A stretch of 64,000 nt of DNA from an uncultured Eubacteriales bacterium (GTDB taxonomy: Bacteria; Bacillota; Clostridia; Oscillospirales; CAG-272): contig CAKSDP010000006.1 in assembly GCA_934446065.1 (NCBI GenBank), positions 20,371-84,370 on the forward strand, written 5' to 3'. The position numbers and the translations under genes are program-made. Positions 36,297 through 44,987 of this stretch are shown here, piece after piece (positions within the stretch are counted from its first letter, which is position 1; the number at the start of each line of letters is the position of its first letter). The notes below the pieces were generated by a model. It was not told where the DNA came from, made no database searches, and saw only the letters and a program-made list of their open reading frames with translations.

Positions 36297-37916
36297 ATGA
36301 AAAAGGTACTTTGTTTCTTGCTTTCCGCCGTTATCATCTCCCTCGCAATTCCGTCTGCTGCGGCAAATGAATCGCTGTACGGATGTGAAGAATTATCGGA
36401 CGGAACGCTCAGCATAAATACGTATCTCGGAAACGAGCCTGATATAACTCTCCCGACCGTACTGTTCGGTCATAACGTAACCCATGTAGGTTCCAATGCA
36501 TTCAAAAGGCACCGCACGCTTCACAGCATTACGATGCCCGTAGGATATAAGATTGTCGGCGAATACGCCTTTATGAACAGCCCTGTTGAGATCGTAAATC
36601 TCCTGGAGGGACTGACGGAGATCGGCGGAAGCGCTTTCCGCGGATGCATTGCGCTTAAAGAAATAACTATACCCGGAACGGTTGAGACTATCGGCGGCGG
36701 ATCATTCAAGGAATGTACATCGCTGGCAGCTATCCGCATCGGCGAAGGCGTGAAAACCATCGTCCCTGCGATGTTCGCAAAATGCTCCGCTCTCACCGAT
36801 ATTGTGATACCAAGTACCGTGACCTCTATCGGCGGCAGCGCATTTTCCGAGTGTACGTCACTCACTATGATAACGATCCCCGAAAGCGTAACGTCTATTG
36901 CCGACAACGCGTTTCAAGGAACGCCCTCGGTCACCATAAGATGCCCCGTAGGAAGCACCGCGCACGACTATGCCGTAGCAAAGTCAATCCCCGTATCGCT
37001 TATATGCGACCACGTGCACACCGAACAGCGCGACGCAGTCGCTCCGAGCTGCACTGCTCCCGGCTATACCGGCGACACATGGTGCCTTGACTGTAATACA
37101 AAGATCAGTTCCGGCTCACCTATCGACAAGCTCGATCATGTTGATGCCGACGGCCTTATCCACTCGGATGATGACGGTCACTTCTACATCTGCTCCTGCG
37201 GAGCCGAGTTCGATCGTGAACCCCATACAGGCGGCGAGCCTTCCTGTGTATCCGGCGCTATCTGCGACATATGCAAAACCGAGTACGGCGCACACGATCC
37301 CAACAATCACAAGAATACCGAGGTTCGCGGAGCGGTTGAAGCCGTATGCGGAGTTTCCGGTTATACGGGTGACACCTGGTGCCTCGACTGCGAGACGATG
37401 ATAAAGGAAGGCGAGAGCACAAACCCCGAGAGGGAACACGTCGACGCCGACGGTATCATAAATTACGATGATAACGGTCATTTCTACATCTGCTCCTGCG
37501 GAGCCGAGTTCGGACGTGAGCCGCACACAGGCGGCGAGCCCTCTTGCGTATCCGGTCCTATCTGCGACATATGCAAAACCGAGTATGGCGAACTCAATCC
37601 CGACATCCACAAGAATACGGAGACCCGCAATCGAGTGAGTCCTACATATACATCAGAGGGATGGAGCGGTGATATCTACTGCAAAGACTGCGAGAAGCTC
37701 CTCCACAGCGGTTCAGTGCTACCGAAGCTCCACCTTCGCGGTGATGCAGACGGTGACGGTAAAGTTTCGGTCAGCGACGCGATCGTTGTCCTCAAGGCGG
37801 TCGCAGAATGGGATATAGAATATAATTCCGAATTCTGCGACGTGAACACCGACGGTACCGTATCAGTGCTTGATGCAATAGTTATTCTGAAAATAGTTGC
37901 AGGATGGGATATATAA
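36297..37916 (+). CDS. Secreted BspA-type leucine-rich repeat protein with Cys-rich repeats and dockerin
   Basis: This 539-residue exported protein has a signal peptide (MKKVLCFLLSAVIISLAIPS), five or six BspA/LRR_5 repeats (such as IGGSAFRGCIALKEITIPGT and SIGGSAFSECTSLTMITIPE) to about residue 225, two near-identical repeats of about 100 residues rich in CxxC pairs (WCLDC, YICSCG, ICDICK), a degenerate third repeat, and a C-terminal dockerin (GDADGDGKVSVSDAIVVLK, DVNTDGTVSVLDAIVILK). It likely mediates surface adhesion or binding, anchored by a cohesin encoded elsewhere. The start at 36297 is preceded by GGGGGT. Confidence 0.92.
   Translation: MKKVLCFLLSAVIISLAIPSAAANESLYGCEELSDGTLSINTYLGNEPDITLPTVLFGHNVTHVGSNAFKRHRTLHSITMPVGYKIVGEYAFMNSPVEIVNLLEGLTEIGGSAFRGCIALKEITIPGTVETIGGGSFKECTSLAAIRIGEGVKTIVPAMFAKCSALTDIVIPSTVTSIGGSAFSECTSLTMITIPESVTSIADNAFQGTPSVTIRCPVGSTAHDYAVAKSIPVSLICDHVHTEQRDAVAPSCTAPGYTGDTWCLDCNTKISSGSPIDKLDHVDADGLIHSDDDGHFYICSCGAEFDREPHTGGEPSCVSGAICDICKTEYGAHDPNNHKNTEVRGAVEAVCGVSGYTGDTWCLDCETMIKEGESTNPEREHVDADGIINYDDNGHFYICSCGAEFGREPHTGGEPSCVSGPICDICKTEYGELNPDIHKNTETRNRVSPTYTSEGWSGDIYCKDCEKLLHSGSVLPKLHLRGDADGDGKVSVSDAIVVLKAVAEWDIEYNSEFCDVNTDGTVSVLDAIVILKIVAGWDI
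37017..37610 (+). repeat. Two tandem Cys-rich coding repeats (98 and 100 codons)
   Basis: Unit 1 (37017-37310) and unit 2 (37311-37610) are highly alike at DNA level, especially across the GHFYICSCGAEF and CKTEYG parts. A shortened, diverged third copy follows to about 37735. Each unit carries three CxxC pairs, consistent with zinc- or disulfide-stabilised modules. Confidence 0.85.
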
Positions 37917-37958
37917 AAAAATGGCTGTCGCGGCACACAGTCTGCGACAGCCATTTTT
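37917..37958. terminator. Bidirectional terminator between LRR gene and yihY-type gene
   Basis: AATGGCTGTCGC pairs with GCGACAGCCATT, flanked by A and T runs. It lies just after the stop at 37916 and before the convergent stop at 37969. Confidence 0.9.
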
Positions 37959-37968
37959 ACGCGGTCAT

Positions 37969-38832
37969 TTATTTATATAACAGTTTGTTGATCTCAGCTC
38001 CGGCAAGCAGAATTATCATACAGAAGTAAAGCCAAAACATAAGGAGCATGATCGCAGCAAGGCTTCCGTAAATGTAGGATGCGGAAGGGAAGTATTGCAG
38101 ATAAAGCGAGTAAAAATAAGAGAACAGCATCCATCCGGCTGACGCAAACGCCGCGCCGGGCAGCTGCGAGCGGTATTTTCTAAGCGTTCCAGAGGAACGG
38201 ATTATACCTTTTGATACCGCAAAATACACAAGCGAGAAGAAAAGTGACAGAACAACAAAGAAAAATACACCGCGAAGCGAGAGGATGAGCGACACAACAT
38301 TCTCAAGTCTCGGAAACTTGTATATAACGATGTTCTTAATCGTCGCACCGAATACGAGAATGACGAGCGCGCCGAGTATGATCGCGACAAACGCGAGCGT
38401 GTATAGGATAGAGTAAAGCAGATCGCGCATAGGCGTTACCTTACCGTCTGTGTCGTAGATGAACGCAACTCCCCTGACGACCGCCGCGACGCTGCGGCTG
38501 CTGCTCCACAGAGCAGTGAGCGCCGTGATCGACAGGATCGAGATCCCCGCATGATTGTTTATCTCATTATATATAACGGTGAAAAGGTCCGTGAATTTGT
38601 CGGGAATTATCTGACGCACCGCCGTGAAGAGCGAATCGATCGCCTCCGGGATCACATACCGGCTGAGAGAGATCAGCAGCATGAGAAACGGTATCGACGA
38701 CATGATTATATAAAATGTAGCCTGCGCGGCGTAAACCGTAACGCAGTCCGCGGTGAAAGTGCCCATGATCTCAAACACCTTTGAGACAGCAAGGCGCAGG
38801 TTCACAACAAATGAATTCTTTTCTGATTTCAT
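37969..38832 (-). CDS. YihY/BrkB family inner-membrane protein
   Basis: This 287-residue protein has about six membrane helices with family features TADCVTVYAAQATFYIIMS and the ending MLLMFWLYFCMIILLAGAEI. The family was once thought to be RNase BN; its actual function is unknown, with suggested roles in envelope transport. ATG 38832 (MKSEKNS) with GAGGA is preferred over an upstream start by four codons. Confidence 0.9.
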   Translation of the reverse strand: MKSEKNSFVVNLRLAVSKVFEIMGTFTADCVTVYAAQATFYIIMSSIPFLMLLISLSRYVIPEAIDSLFTAVRQIIPDKFTDLFTVIYNEINNHAGISILSITALTALWSSSRSVAAVVRGVAFIYDTDGKVTPMRDLLYSILYTLAFVAIILGALVILVFGATIKNIVIYKFPRLENVVSLILSLRGVFFFVVLSLFFSLVYFAVSKGIIRSSGTLRKYRSQLPGAAFASAGWMLFSYFYSLYLQYFPSASYIYGSLAAIMLLMFWLYFCMIILLAGAEINKLLYK

Positions 38833-38887
38833 ATATATCCTCAAATCCGAACGCAGATATAAAAAAGCATATAAACCATTTTACGTA

Positions 38888-38917
38888 ATTATACACCAAA
38901 GTGGGGTCAAAGTTCAA
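38888..38917 (-). promoter_or_regulatory. Promoter for yihY-type gene
   Basis: On the minus strand, TTGAAC, 18 bases, then TATAAT. Confidence 0.6.
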
Positions 38918-38966
38918 GCCTTTTTGGATATCTGTGTCCGCAGTGGCATAAAAAGTGAAATATATA

Positions 38967-38995
38967 TTGATTTTTCAGAGGAAATATTGTATAAT
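38967..38995 (+). promoter_or_regulatory. Promoter for the O-antigen-ligase-like gene
   Basis: TTGATT (38967-38972), 17 bases, then TATAAT (38990-38995). The GTG start is 53 bases further on. Confidence 0.75.
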
Positions 38996-39047
38996 AACTA
39001 AGTATGTATACAGTGGGAAATATTATATGTGAGGTGGGAAGCTTTAC

Positions 39048-41126
39048 GTGAATAGAAATACCGGTGTAAAACGGACACGGCAGAAAAGCGTGATCATATC
39101 AGCGCTTGACTCCGTCGCCGATAAAATATATTCAGCTCTGCGGAACGGTTTTTTCGGAAGGATCTTTACATCCTACACCGGAAACGTCGGAACCATCGCA
39201 GCAAAGGTAACGGGGAAGAGCGCGTTTTCGGACAAGCTCGATTCCGCACGCCGCACCGTCGCGAAAACCATCGAGAGTTCGCTTGCGGCAAAGCTCTACG
39301 CGTGGCTCGTGCATTACCTCCTGTCGTGTCGGGTCAAGGTGTACGGCACGGTCTTTGAAACGTTCTTCATCTATTCTGCCGTAGTGCAGGTATATTCGTT
39401 CTACAAGAGCGGCTTTTCGGGAATCCCGTTTGATCTGATATCGACTCTGCTCGCGGCGATAGCGGTATTGCCGTTGCTCACGTCAAATCTGCCGCTTTTC
39501 ACGCTTCTTGCAAAATCGCCGGTAGGGCGCCGCGTTCTTGTGGTGACGGGCAACAGGTGCGAAGGCGCCGATGAGTACGCTGCTCGCGGCAGGTGCAACA
39601 TCGGCTTCGTTGTCGGAACAGTCCTCGGACTCGCAACATTTTTCGTCCCGGCTGATCTTATGATCAAGCTTGCGATCCGCGGCATCTGGGCAATGCTCGT
39701 TTTCCATTCACCCGAGTTCGGTATCGTCTCTCTCGCGTTTATGATGCCGTTTGATAAAACGATGATGCTCGTCGCGGAGACGGCGATCGTCATCCTTTCG
39801 TTCGTGCTCAAGCTGATCCTCGGCAAGCGCACGATAAAGCTTGAGGCTGTTGATATTGCCGCTCTCCTCTTTGCGGTAATGATGCTCATCGGCGGCGTGT
39901 TCTCAATGTCGCGTGCGTCACTCAAGCCGATGCTTGTCTACCTCTGCTTCATGGCGGTCTATTTCCTCATCGTGTGCCTTATACGCACGGGAGAATGGCT
40001 CAGCCGATGCGTTATTTCCGCAGTGGCATCCGGCACCGCCGTCGCCGCATACGGAATCTTCCAGTACCTCACCGGAAGGATCGGCTTCTCTACGAAATGG
40101 CTCGACTCCGAAATGTTCGAGGACATAAGCGGACGCGCGATCTCCACACTTGAGAATCCGAATATGCTCGGCGAATATCTTGTAATGATAATCCCGATGG
40201 CAGCGGCGCTTATGCTCTGCTCCGAAACTCTCAGACGCCGCGCAATGTATTTCCTTGCGTTCGGCTGTCTCGGCTGCTGTCTCATCGTAACATGGAGCCG
40301 CGGCGCGTGGCTCGGCATGATGTTTGCGGCACTTGTGTTCTGCCTTATTTGGAGCAAGCGCTGCCTGCACCTGTTCTGGGTGCTCGTTCTCTCCATCCCT
40401 TTTCTTCCGATAATATTACCGCAGAATATCCTGCTCCGCTTCGCGAGCATCGGTAATGTCGCGGATACATCCACGTCGTACCGCCTCAATATTTGGCTCG
40501 GCACCGTGAAAACGCTGCCGTCCCGTATCCTCTCCGGAATCGGAATCGGCGAGGGCGCGTGGAAGCTTGTCTATCCGCACTACGCGCTGACCGGAGTTTC
40601 CGAGGCTCCGCATTCCCACAGCCTGTATTTTCAGATATGGGTCGAAATGGGGTTTGTCGCGCTTGTAATATTTGTGATCTTCCTCGGAATGATGTTTGCA
40701 TCGAACTTCTCAATGTACGCAAAGCTGTCAGACGCGGGCGATTCGCTCATCTCAAGGATCACGCCCGCTCCTCTCAAGGATGCGCCGGCAAGCGAGCGCC
40801 GTATTTCTCCCGAGGAATACGAGGATCGCAGACTCCGCCGCTCACGCAATTTCTTCAGGCTTATGGCAGCGGCACCGCTCTGCGGAATATCCGGTGTTCT
40901 TGTACAGGGATTCACGGATTATATGTGGTATAACTACCGTGTGTATCTCATGTTCTGGATATGCCTCGGTCTTACTGCTGCGTTTGCAAGATTCGGCCGC
41001 GAACGCATTGCCGCCGGGGAATCGCTTATGGATGACGACAGCTCCACCGCAGTGGCGGACATTACACTTGCTAAATCAAGAGAAAAAGCCGGGCAGGAGT
41101 GTGCCGGAGAAGAAGGACGGGTTTGA
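39048..41126 (+). CDS. O-antigen ligase/polymerase family membrane protein
   Basis: This 692-residue polytopic protein has a basic N-terminal cytoplasmic region of about 85 residues, then ten or more membrane segments. The Wzy_C/O-antigen-ligase segment includes LENPNMLGEYLVM, WSRGAWLGMMFA and a long outside loop ending in EAPHSHSLYFQIWVEMG. It should polymerise or ligate lipid-linked glycan units outside the membrane. The following genes (DUF4330, TagO type) share the direction and are tightly packed, so this is a surface-polysaccharide operon. GTG start with GAGGTGGG upstream. Confidence 0.85.
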   Translation: MNRNTGVKRTRQKSVIISALDSVADKIYSALRNGFFGRIFTSYTGNVGTIAAKVTGKSAFSDKLDSARRTVAKTIESSLAAKLYAWLVHYLLSCRVKVYGTVFETFFIYSAVVQVYSFYKSGFSGIPFDLISTLLAAIAVLPLLTSNLPLFTLLAKSPVGRRVLVVTGNRCEGADEYAARGRCNIGFVVGTVLGLATFFVPADLMIKLAIRGIWAMLVFHSPEFGIVSLAFMMPFDKTMMLVAETAIVILSFVLKLILGKRTIKLEAVDIAALLFAVMMLIGGVFSMSRASLKPMLVYLCFMAVYFLIVCLIRTGEWLSRCVISAVASGTAVAAYGIFQYLTGRIGFSTKWLDSEMFEDISGRAISTLENPNMLGEYLVMIIPMAAALMLCSETLRRRAMYFLAFGCLGCCLIVTWSRGAWLGMMFAALVFCLIWSKRCLHLFWVLVLSIPFLPIILPQNILLRFASIGNVADTSTSYRLNIWLGTVKTLPSRILSGIGIGEGAWKLVYPHYALTGVSEAPHSHSLYFQIWVEMGFVALVIFVIFLGMMFASNFSMYAKLSDAGDSLISRITPAPLKDAPASERRISPEEYEDRRLRRSRNFFRLMAAAPLCGISGVLVQGFTDYMWYNYRVYLMFWICLGLTAAFARFGRERIAAGESLMDDDSSTAVADITLAKSREKAGQECAGEEGRV

Positions 41127-41128
41127 TT

Positions 41129-41608
41129 ATGCAGAAAAAGAAGGCTTCATTCAATATTATAGACGCCCTCATTATAATACTTGTGATAGCCGTGTTTGCA
41201 GGAGGATATGTTATGTTCTTCCGTGATCGCGGTACCGTTACGGAGGAGTCCACCAAAAAGGTCAGATACGTGATCCAGGTGTCAAACCTCCCCGCGGAAT
41301 TTGCGGATAACGCAAAGGTGTCCGAAACTGTCTTTGACACAGGCACAAAAACCGCAGCCGGAGTTATCACCGCAGTCGATTTTGAGCCTGCCACCCATAT
41401 CGGACACGATAAGATCAACGGCAAGCAGACCATCTCTCCGGTCGACGGTTACGTTAATCTCTACATAACCATCGAGGGTGATGCCGTAGAGAAGAACAAT
41501 ACCTACGTTGTCCAGGAGACGAGCGTCTACGTCGGAAAATATCTTGAAATGATGCTGCCTGATCTCAGCTGCTCCGGAAGCTGCATCAGCCTCGAAGTGG
41601 TGCAGTAA
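41129..41608 (+). CDS. DUF4330 family membrane-anchored protein (copy 1)
   Basis: The 159-residue product has one N-terminal helix (FNIIDALIIILVIAVFAGGY) and an extracellular beta-rich domain. It matches the DUF4330 type: Asn-Ile-Ile-Asp before the helix, then a single outside domain. Function unknown. ATG 41129 lies two bases after the previous stop. A related protein is encoded at 42840, on the other side of the TagO-type gene. Confidence 0.75.
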   Translation: MQKKKASFNIIDALIIILVIAVFAGGYVMFFRDRGTVTEESTKKVRYVIQVSNLPAEFADNAKVSETVFDTGTKTAAGVITAVDFEPATHIGHDKINGKQTISPVDGYVNLYITIEGDAVEKNNTYVVQETSVYVGKYLEMMLPDLSCSGSCISLEVVQ

Positions 41609-41653
41609 CGCTGTCGCGTTTATCGCGCACGTGAAGTAAGAAAGGCATTCTTT

Positions 41654-42850
41654 ATGGAATTACAAACATTTATGTATGTGCTCGCGGCGGCGCTGTGCGC
41701 AGCACTCGTCTCTTTTACGATGACACCGCCGGTGCGTGTGCTCGCGTACAAGATCGGTGCCATTGATGTGCCGCTCGACAAGCGCAGAATGCATAAAAAG
41801 CCTATCCCTCGCATCGGCGGGCTTGCAATATTCTCGGGCTTCCTTGTAGCAAGCCTGCTGTTCTGCCCGATGAGCGCTCCGCTCAAATCCATTTGGATCG
41901 GCGGCAGCATACTTGTGATAATCGGTGTGCTCGACGATATCTTTAGACTGTCGGCACTTCTCAAGCTTGCGGTGCAGATCATAGCAGCGCTCGTTCCCGT
42001 GTTCTTCGGCGTAACGATCAACCACATAAGCCTGTTCGGACACGTGTTCGTCCTCGGCGTGTGGGGCATCCCGTTCACCGTACTGTGGATCGTGGGACTG
42101 ACAAATGCAATCAACCTCATCGACGGTCTTGACGGCCTCGCCTGCGGCGTATCGGCGATCTGCTCGGCATCGATCCTCGGTGTCATGATAATCGTCGGCG
42201 ATACCGCATCGGCACTTATTACCGTTCTCATCACCGCTTCGTGTATCGGATTCCTGCCGTTCAACAAGAATCCCGCCCGTATATTCATGGGCGATACTGG
42301 ATCGCTGTTCCTCGGATATTCACTTGCCGTCATCTCAACAAGCGGTCTGTTCAAGCTTCACACGGTGATCTCATTCCTCATCCCTATCACGGTCTTTGCG
42401 CTCCCGCTCTTTGATACTATCGCGGCGATCCTCCGCCGTGTTCTCAGCGGCCGCAGCCCGTTTGCACCGGATAAGGGACACCTCCATCACAAGCTTGTCG
42501 ATATGGGATTCACCCAGAAGGAATCGGTCAAGATCCTGTACGCTATATGTTCACTCATGGGCATCGTCGCGATCGTATTCACCGATACAATGTTCGACAG
42601 CTCACGCCTTGTAAAAGCACTGCTTCTGCTCCTTTGCGCGATCATCATACTCGTGCTCAATTATATCGTCATGGTGAACCCCGCATCGAGACTCCATTCG
42701 GGACTTTTCGATGACGAGAACGAGGAGGCGTACAAGAAGCTTCAGCACAAGGTCGAGCTTCTTAATGCTGAAAACGAAGAAAAGAAAAACGAATGTAACT
42801 CCAAGATCAAAAACTCTGACGAGGGAGACAGTAATAACAATGAAAAGTGA
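41654..42850 (+). CDS. tagO: Undecaprenyl-phosphate N-acetylhexosamine-1-phosphate transferase (TagO/WecA family)
   Basis: This 398-residue membrane enzyme of the PNPT family has the catalytic motifs LDDIFRLS, NLIDGLDGLA, NPARIFMGDTGSLFLG and DKGHLHHKL. It moves GlcNAc-1-phosphate (or a similar sugar phosphate) from UDP to undecaprenyl phosphate, the first step of wall teichoic acid or polysaccharide synthesis. A charged 60-residue C-terminal tail is additional. AAAGG precedes the ATG. Its stop overlaps the next gene's start by 11 bases. Confidence 0.93.
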   Translation: MELQTFMYVLAAALCAALVSFTMTPPVRVLAYKIGAIDVPLDKRRMHKKPIPRIGGLAIFSGFLVASLLFCPMSAPLKSIWIGGSILVIIGVLDDIFRLSALLKLAVQIIAALVPVFFGVTINHISLFGHVFVLGVWGIPFTVLWIVGLTNAINLIDGLDGLACGVSAICSASILGVMIIVGDTASALITVLITASCIGFLPFNKNPARIFMGDTGSLFLGYSLAVISTSGLFKLHTVISFLIPITVFALPLFDTIAAILRRVLSGRSPFAPDKGHLHHKLVDMGFTQKESVKILYAICSLMGIVAIVFTDTMFDSSRLVKALLLLLCAIIILVLNYIVMVNPASRLHSGLFDDENEEAYKKLQHKVELLNAENEEKKNECNSKIKNSDEGDSNNNEK

Positions 42851-43355
42851 GAAAACCGCACGCCGCCTTACGGCCATTGATATCTTCATAATACTTGCGG
42901 TAGTTGCGGCGATCGTTGCCGCAGGTCTGCGCATCTGGGCGGATCAGAATACCGAACCGACAGTAGTTGAGCGTACCGACGATGAGTATATCATATCGTT
43001 CGTAAGCTACGGTATGCGCTCTTCCACCGCAAAGCTCCTTTCCATGGGCGATATGTTCTATCTCTCAAGCGGAGTAGACGAGTTCGGCGAGCTTCAGAGC
43101 GAAGTCTCCATAACCCCCGCCGAGGTGTATATGGAGCTTGAAAACGGGGAATACATCAAGACATACGCCGAGGAGAACGGAGACAACACCAAGGTCGATG
43201 TCTCCGGCGAGTTCCGCGTAAAGGGCTGCCGCAACCTCGACGGTCTCATGTACATCAACGGCACCTTCTACATCGCACCGAACATGGGTGTCACCGTCTT
43301 TAACAATTTCATGTCACTTTCATTTACCGTAACCGGAATCGAGAAGGTCTCGTAA
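42840..43355 (+). CDS. DUF4330 family membrane-anchored protein (copy 2)
   Basis: The 171-residue protein resembles the 41129 product: short basic N-terminus, one helix (LTAIDIFIILAVVAAIVAAG) and an outside domain with a Met/Tyr-rich core. ATG 42840 with GGGAG upstream is chosen although the frame is open further back. It overlaps the TagO-type gene. Likely partner in surface polysaccharide assembly, by position only. Confidence 0.75.
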   Translation: MKSEKTARRLTAIDIFIILAVVAAIVAAGLRIWADQNTEPTVVERTDDEYIISFVSYGMRSSTAKLLSMGDMFYLSSGVDEFGELQSEVSITPAEVYMELENGEYIKTYAEENGDNTKVDVSGEFRVKGCRNLDGLMYINGTFYIAPNMGVTVFNNFMSLSFTVTGIEKVS

Positions 43356-43356
43356 T

Positions 43357-43704
43357 ATGGGCGCTTTCGGCTCCGGCAAAAAGGTGCCGAAGGGCGATCC
43401 CGGGCGTCGGGGATTCGGCACAAAAATGGCAAAATATCTTGATGCGAAAGAGCTTCGCTGTATAAGTGAACGCCGCGACGGAGTCGAGTGCGTTCTCGCG
43501 CACGGCGGGGTGATCGCATACAAAAACAAAAAACTGTATCTCGTTGACGACTCCGGATCCGTGCTTTTTTCATGTGTAGCAGAGCACATGAATTCCGGCG
43601 AGCTTATGTCGCTTGAGGGAGTCGTGATCGACGCCGTTGATGCGGAGTCGGGAAATATGCGGCATATGATTGCATATTATAAGTATTGGCGTCCGCTTGA
43701 CTGA
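43357..43704 (+). CDS. Small conserved-looking protein of unknown function
   Basis: I do not recognise a family. The 115-residue product is basic at its N-terminus (MGAFGSGKKVPKGDPGRRGF) and then mixed alpha/beta without a signal peptide or membrane segment. It begins one base after the previous stop with GAAGG upstream and ends before a promoter, so it closes the polysaccharide operon. Confidence 0.65.
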   Translation: MGAFGSGKKVPKGDPGRRGFGTKMAKYLDAKELRCISERRDGVECVLAHGGVIAYKNKKLYLVDDSGSVLFSCVAEHMNSGELMSLEGVVIDAVDAESGNMRHMIAYYKYWRPLD

Positions 43705-43741
43705 CTTTTTTGCGTCAGTGTAGAATTGTTAATATTTAATG

Positions 43742-43750
43742 TGCTATAAT
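43742..43750 (+). promoter_or_regulatory. Extended -10 promoter for the LCP-like gene
   Basis: TGCTATAAT forms an extended -10 element (TG-N-TATAAT). The -35 region is poor (AGAATT at 17 bases). The ATG is 41 bases downstream. Confidence 0.5.
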
Positions 43751-43790
43751 GCTTGTGTGAAAACGACTCCATCGTGATCGGAGGAACATA

Positions 43791-44933
43791 ATGTCTGCAT
43801 TCAAGAACTTCGGCATTACATTTCTTGTGTCTGTGCTGATATTCGGTATCGTGGCTTATTTTGTTGTCGGTTTTCTTACATCAACTGTCAGCGGAATTTT
43901 GGCGGACGAGAATGACCGCCTTGACAATCTCTTTACGGAACCGGCGGAAAGCTCAAATATAAATAAAACTCCGACAAAGGACGTTCCCCAAGTCGAAGGC
44001 GATTCGTTTACGCTGCTCTTTGCCGTAACCGATAAGCGCGAGGGAACTTTCAAGTATTATCCTAAGACGGAATCCGAGATCAACGCGATCGACACAACGG
44101 TAAAAGGCTCCGACGGCATCCTCGCCGAAGGGTATCACACCGTAAAAATGAAATCGATCGTCCTTCTGCGCGTTTCTAAGGAAACGGGCGACTACACGAT
44201 AATCCCGATCCCGTCGAACTCAAAGGTCTATACGAACAAGGGCGGCGGCTACACTCTCCTTGAGGACGTCGCGTACTTTTACAGCAACGGGTTTTTCAGA
44301 GATAAAGTTTATTCCATGACCGGGATCATGCCGGACTATACTGCCGTCATAAATGTAACGGATCTTCCGGCTCTCCTTGATTCAGTCGGCAGCTTTACGT
44401 GCTATGTCCCCGAGGATATCTATTCCGACGGAAAGAACTATGTCCCGAAGCCCGCTGAACCCGCGACTACCGAAACTACTACTGTAACCACATCTCCCGC
44501 CGAGACGACCGCCGTAACGACAGCAGAACCTGAAGTGAAATACGAAAAGGCGGTCAGCGCCGGAAACGTCAGCGTTTCCAAGTCGAATATCGAAGCGATA
44601 ATGCTTTACGAAAACTATGCCGACGGCGCCGATTCGCGTGCGGAGCTTGTCGCAAATATGTTCAAGGGATTTCTTGAGCGTTTCTCAAAGCTTGACGACA
44701 GCGCTCTCTCATTTATATATTCAAAGTTTGCCGGCTCGAAAATCGAGACCGATATGACCGATGCCGAGCTTGTCTCCAAAGGCGAGATTCTCAGAGCATA
44801 CGACCGATTCACCACGACCGTGGAAAAATACCCCGGCAAAATATCGGCTGACGGCAACTTTATTCCCGATACTACCGGAGCCATTAAGAGCTATATGGCA
44901 CTGAGGCTCCCGGCTGACCCCTCAAAGCAATAA
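43791..44933 (+). CDS. LytR-CpsA-Psr-like (LCP-like) membrane protein, probably degenerate
   Basis: This 380-residue protein has one N-terminal membrane helix and an outside domain that follows the LCP pattern: MKSIVLLRVSKETGDYTIIPIPSNSKVY corresponds to the ILLVRVDPK...ISIPRD block (shown here joined only to compare), and LPALLDSVGSFTCYVPEDIY to the LVDALGGVEVDVPED block. Arg in the IPRD position is Ser/Asn here, and the second arginine pair (RKR) is not found. A Thr/Pro-rich spacer of about 25 residues near 225-250 splits the domain. LCP enzymes join glycopolymers to peptidoglycan; this copy may be non-catalytic. Confidence 0.65.
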   Translation: MSAFKNFGITFLVSVLIFGIVAYFVVGFLTSTVSGILADENDRLDNLFTEPAESSNINKTPTKDVPQVEGDSFTLLFAVTDKREGTFKYYPKTESEINAIDTTVKGSDGILAEGYHTVKMKSIVLLRVSKETGDYTIIPIPSNSKVYTNKGGGYTLLEDVAYFYSNGFFRDKVYSMTGIMPDYTAVINVTDLPALLDSVGSFTCYVPEDIYSDGKNYVPKPAEPATTETTTVTTSPAETTAVTTAEPEVKYEKAVSAGNVSVSKSNIEAIMLYENYADGADSRAELVANMFKGFLERFSKLDDSALSFIYSKFAGSKIETDMTDAELVSKGEILRAYDRFTTTVEKYPGKISADGNFIPDTTGAIKSYMALRLPADPSKQ

Positions 44934-44934
44934 T

Positions 44935-44951
44935 CCGACCGCATCGGTCGG
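44935..44951 (+). other. Short inverted repeat before glyQS
   Basis: CCGACCG pairs with CGGTCGG around a 3-base loop. There is no T run afterwards, so it is a weak terminator at best. The gap (54 bases) is too short for a T-box leader. Confidence 0.4.
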
Positions 44952-44987
44952 TACATTATCTCATATCACATAAAGGATGGACTTGTT

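Noticed and set aside
37017..37610. CRISPR-like repeat array
   Set aside because: The repeats are 98-100 codons in frame within one protein, not short repeats with spacers.
44934..44987. T-box riboswitch before glyQS
   Set aside because: The gap is only 54 bases, without the specifier or antiterminator elements a T-box needs.
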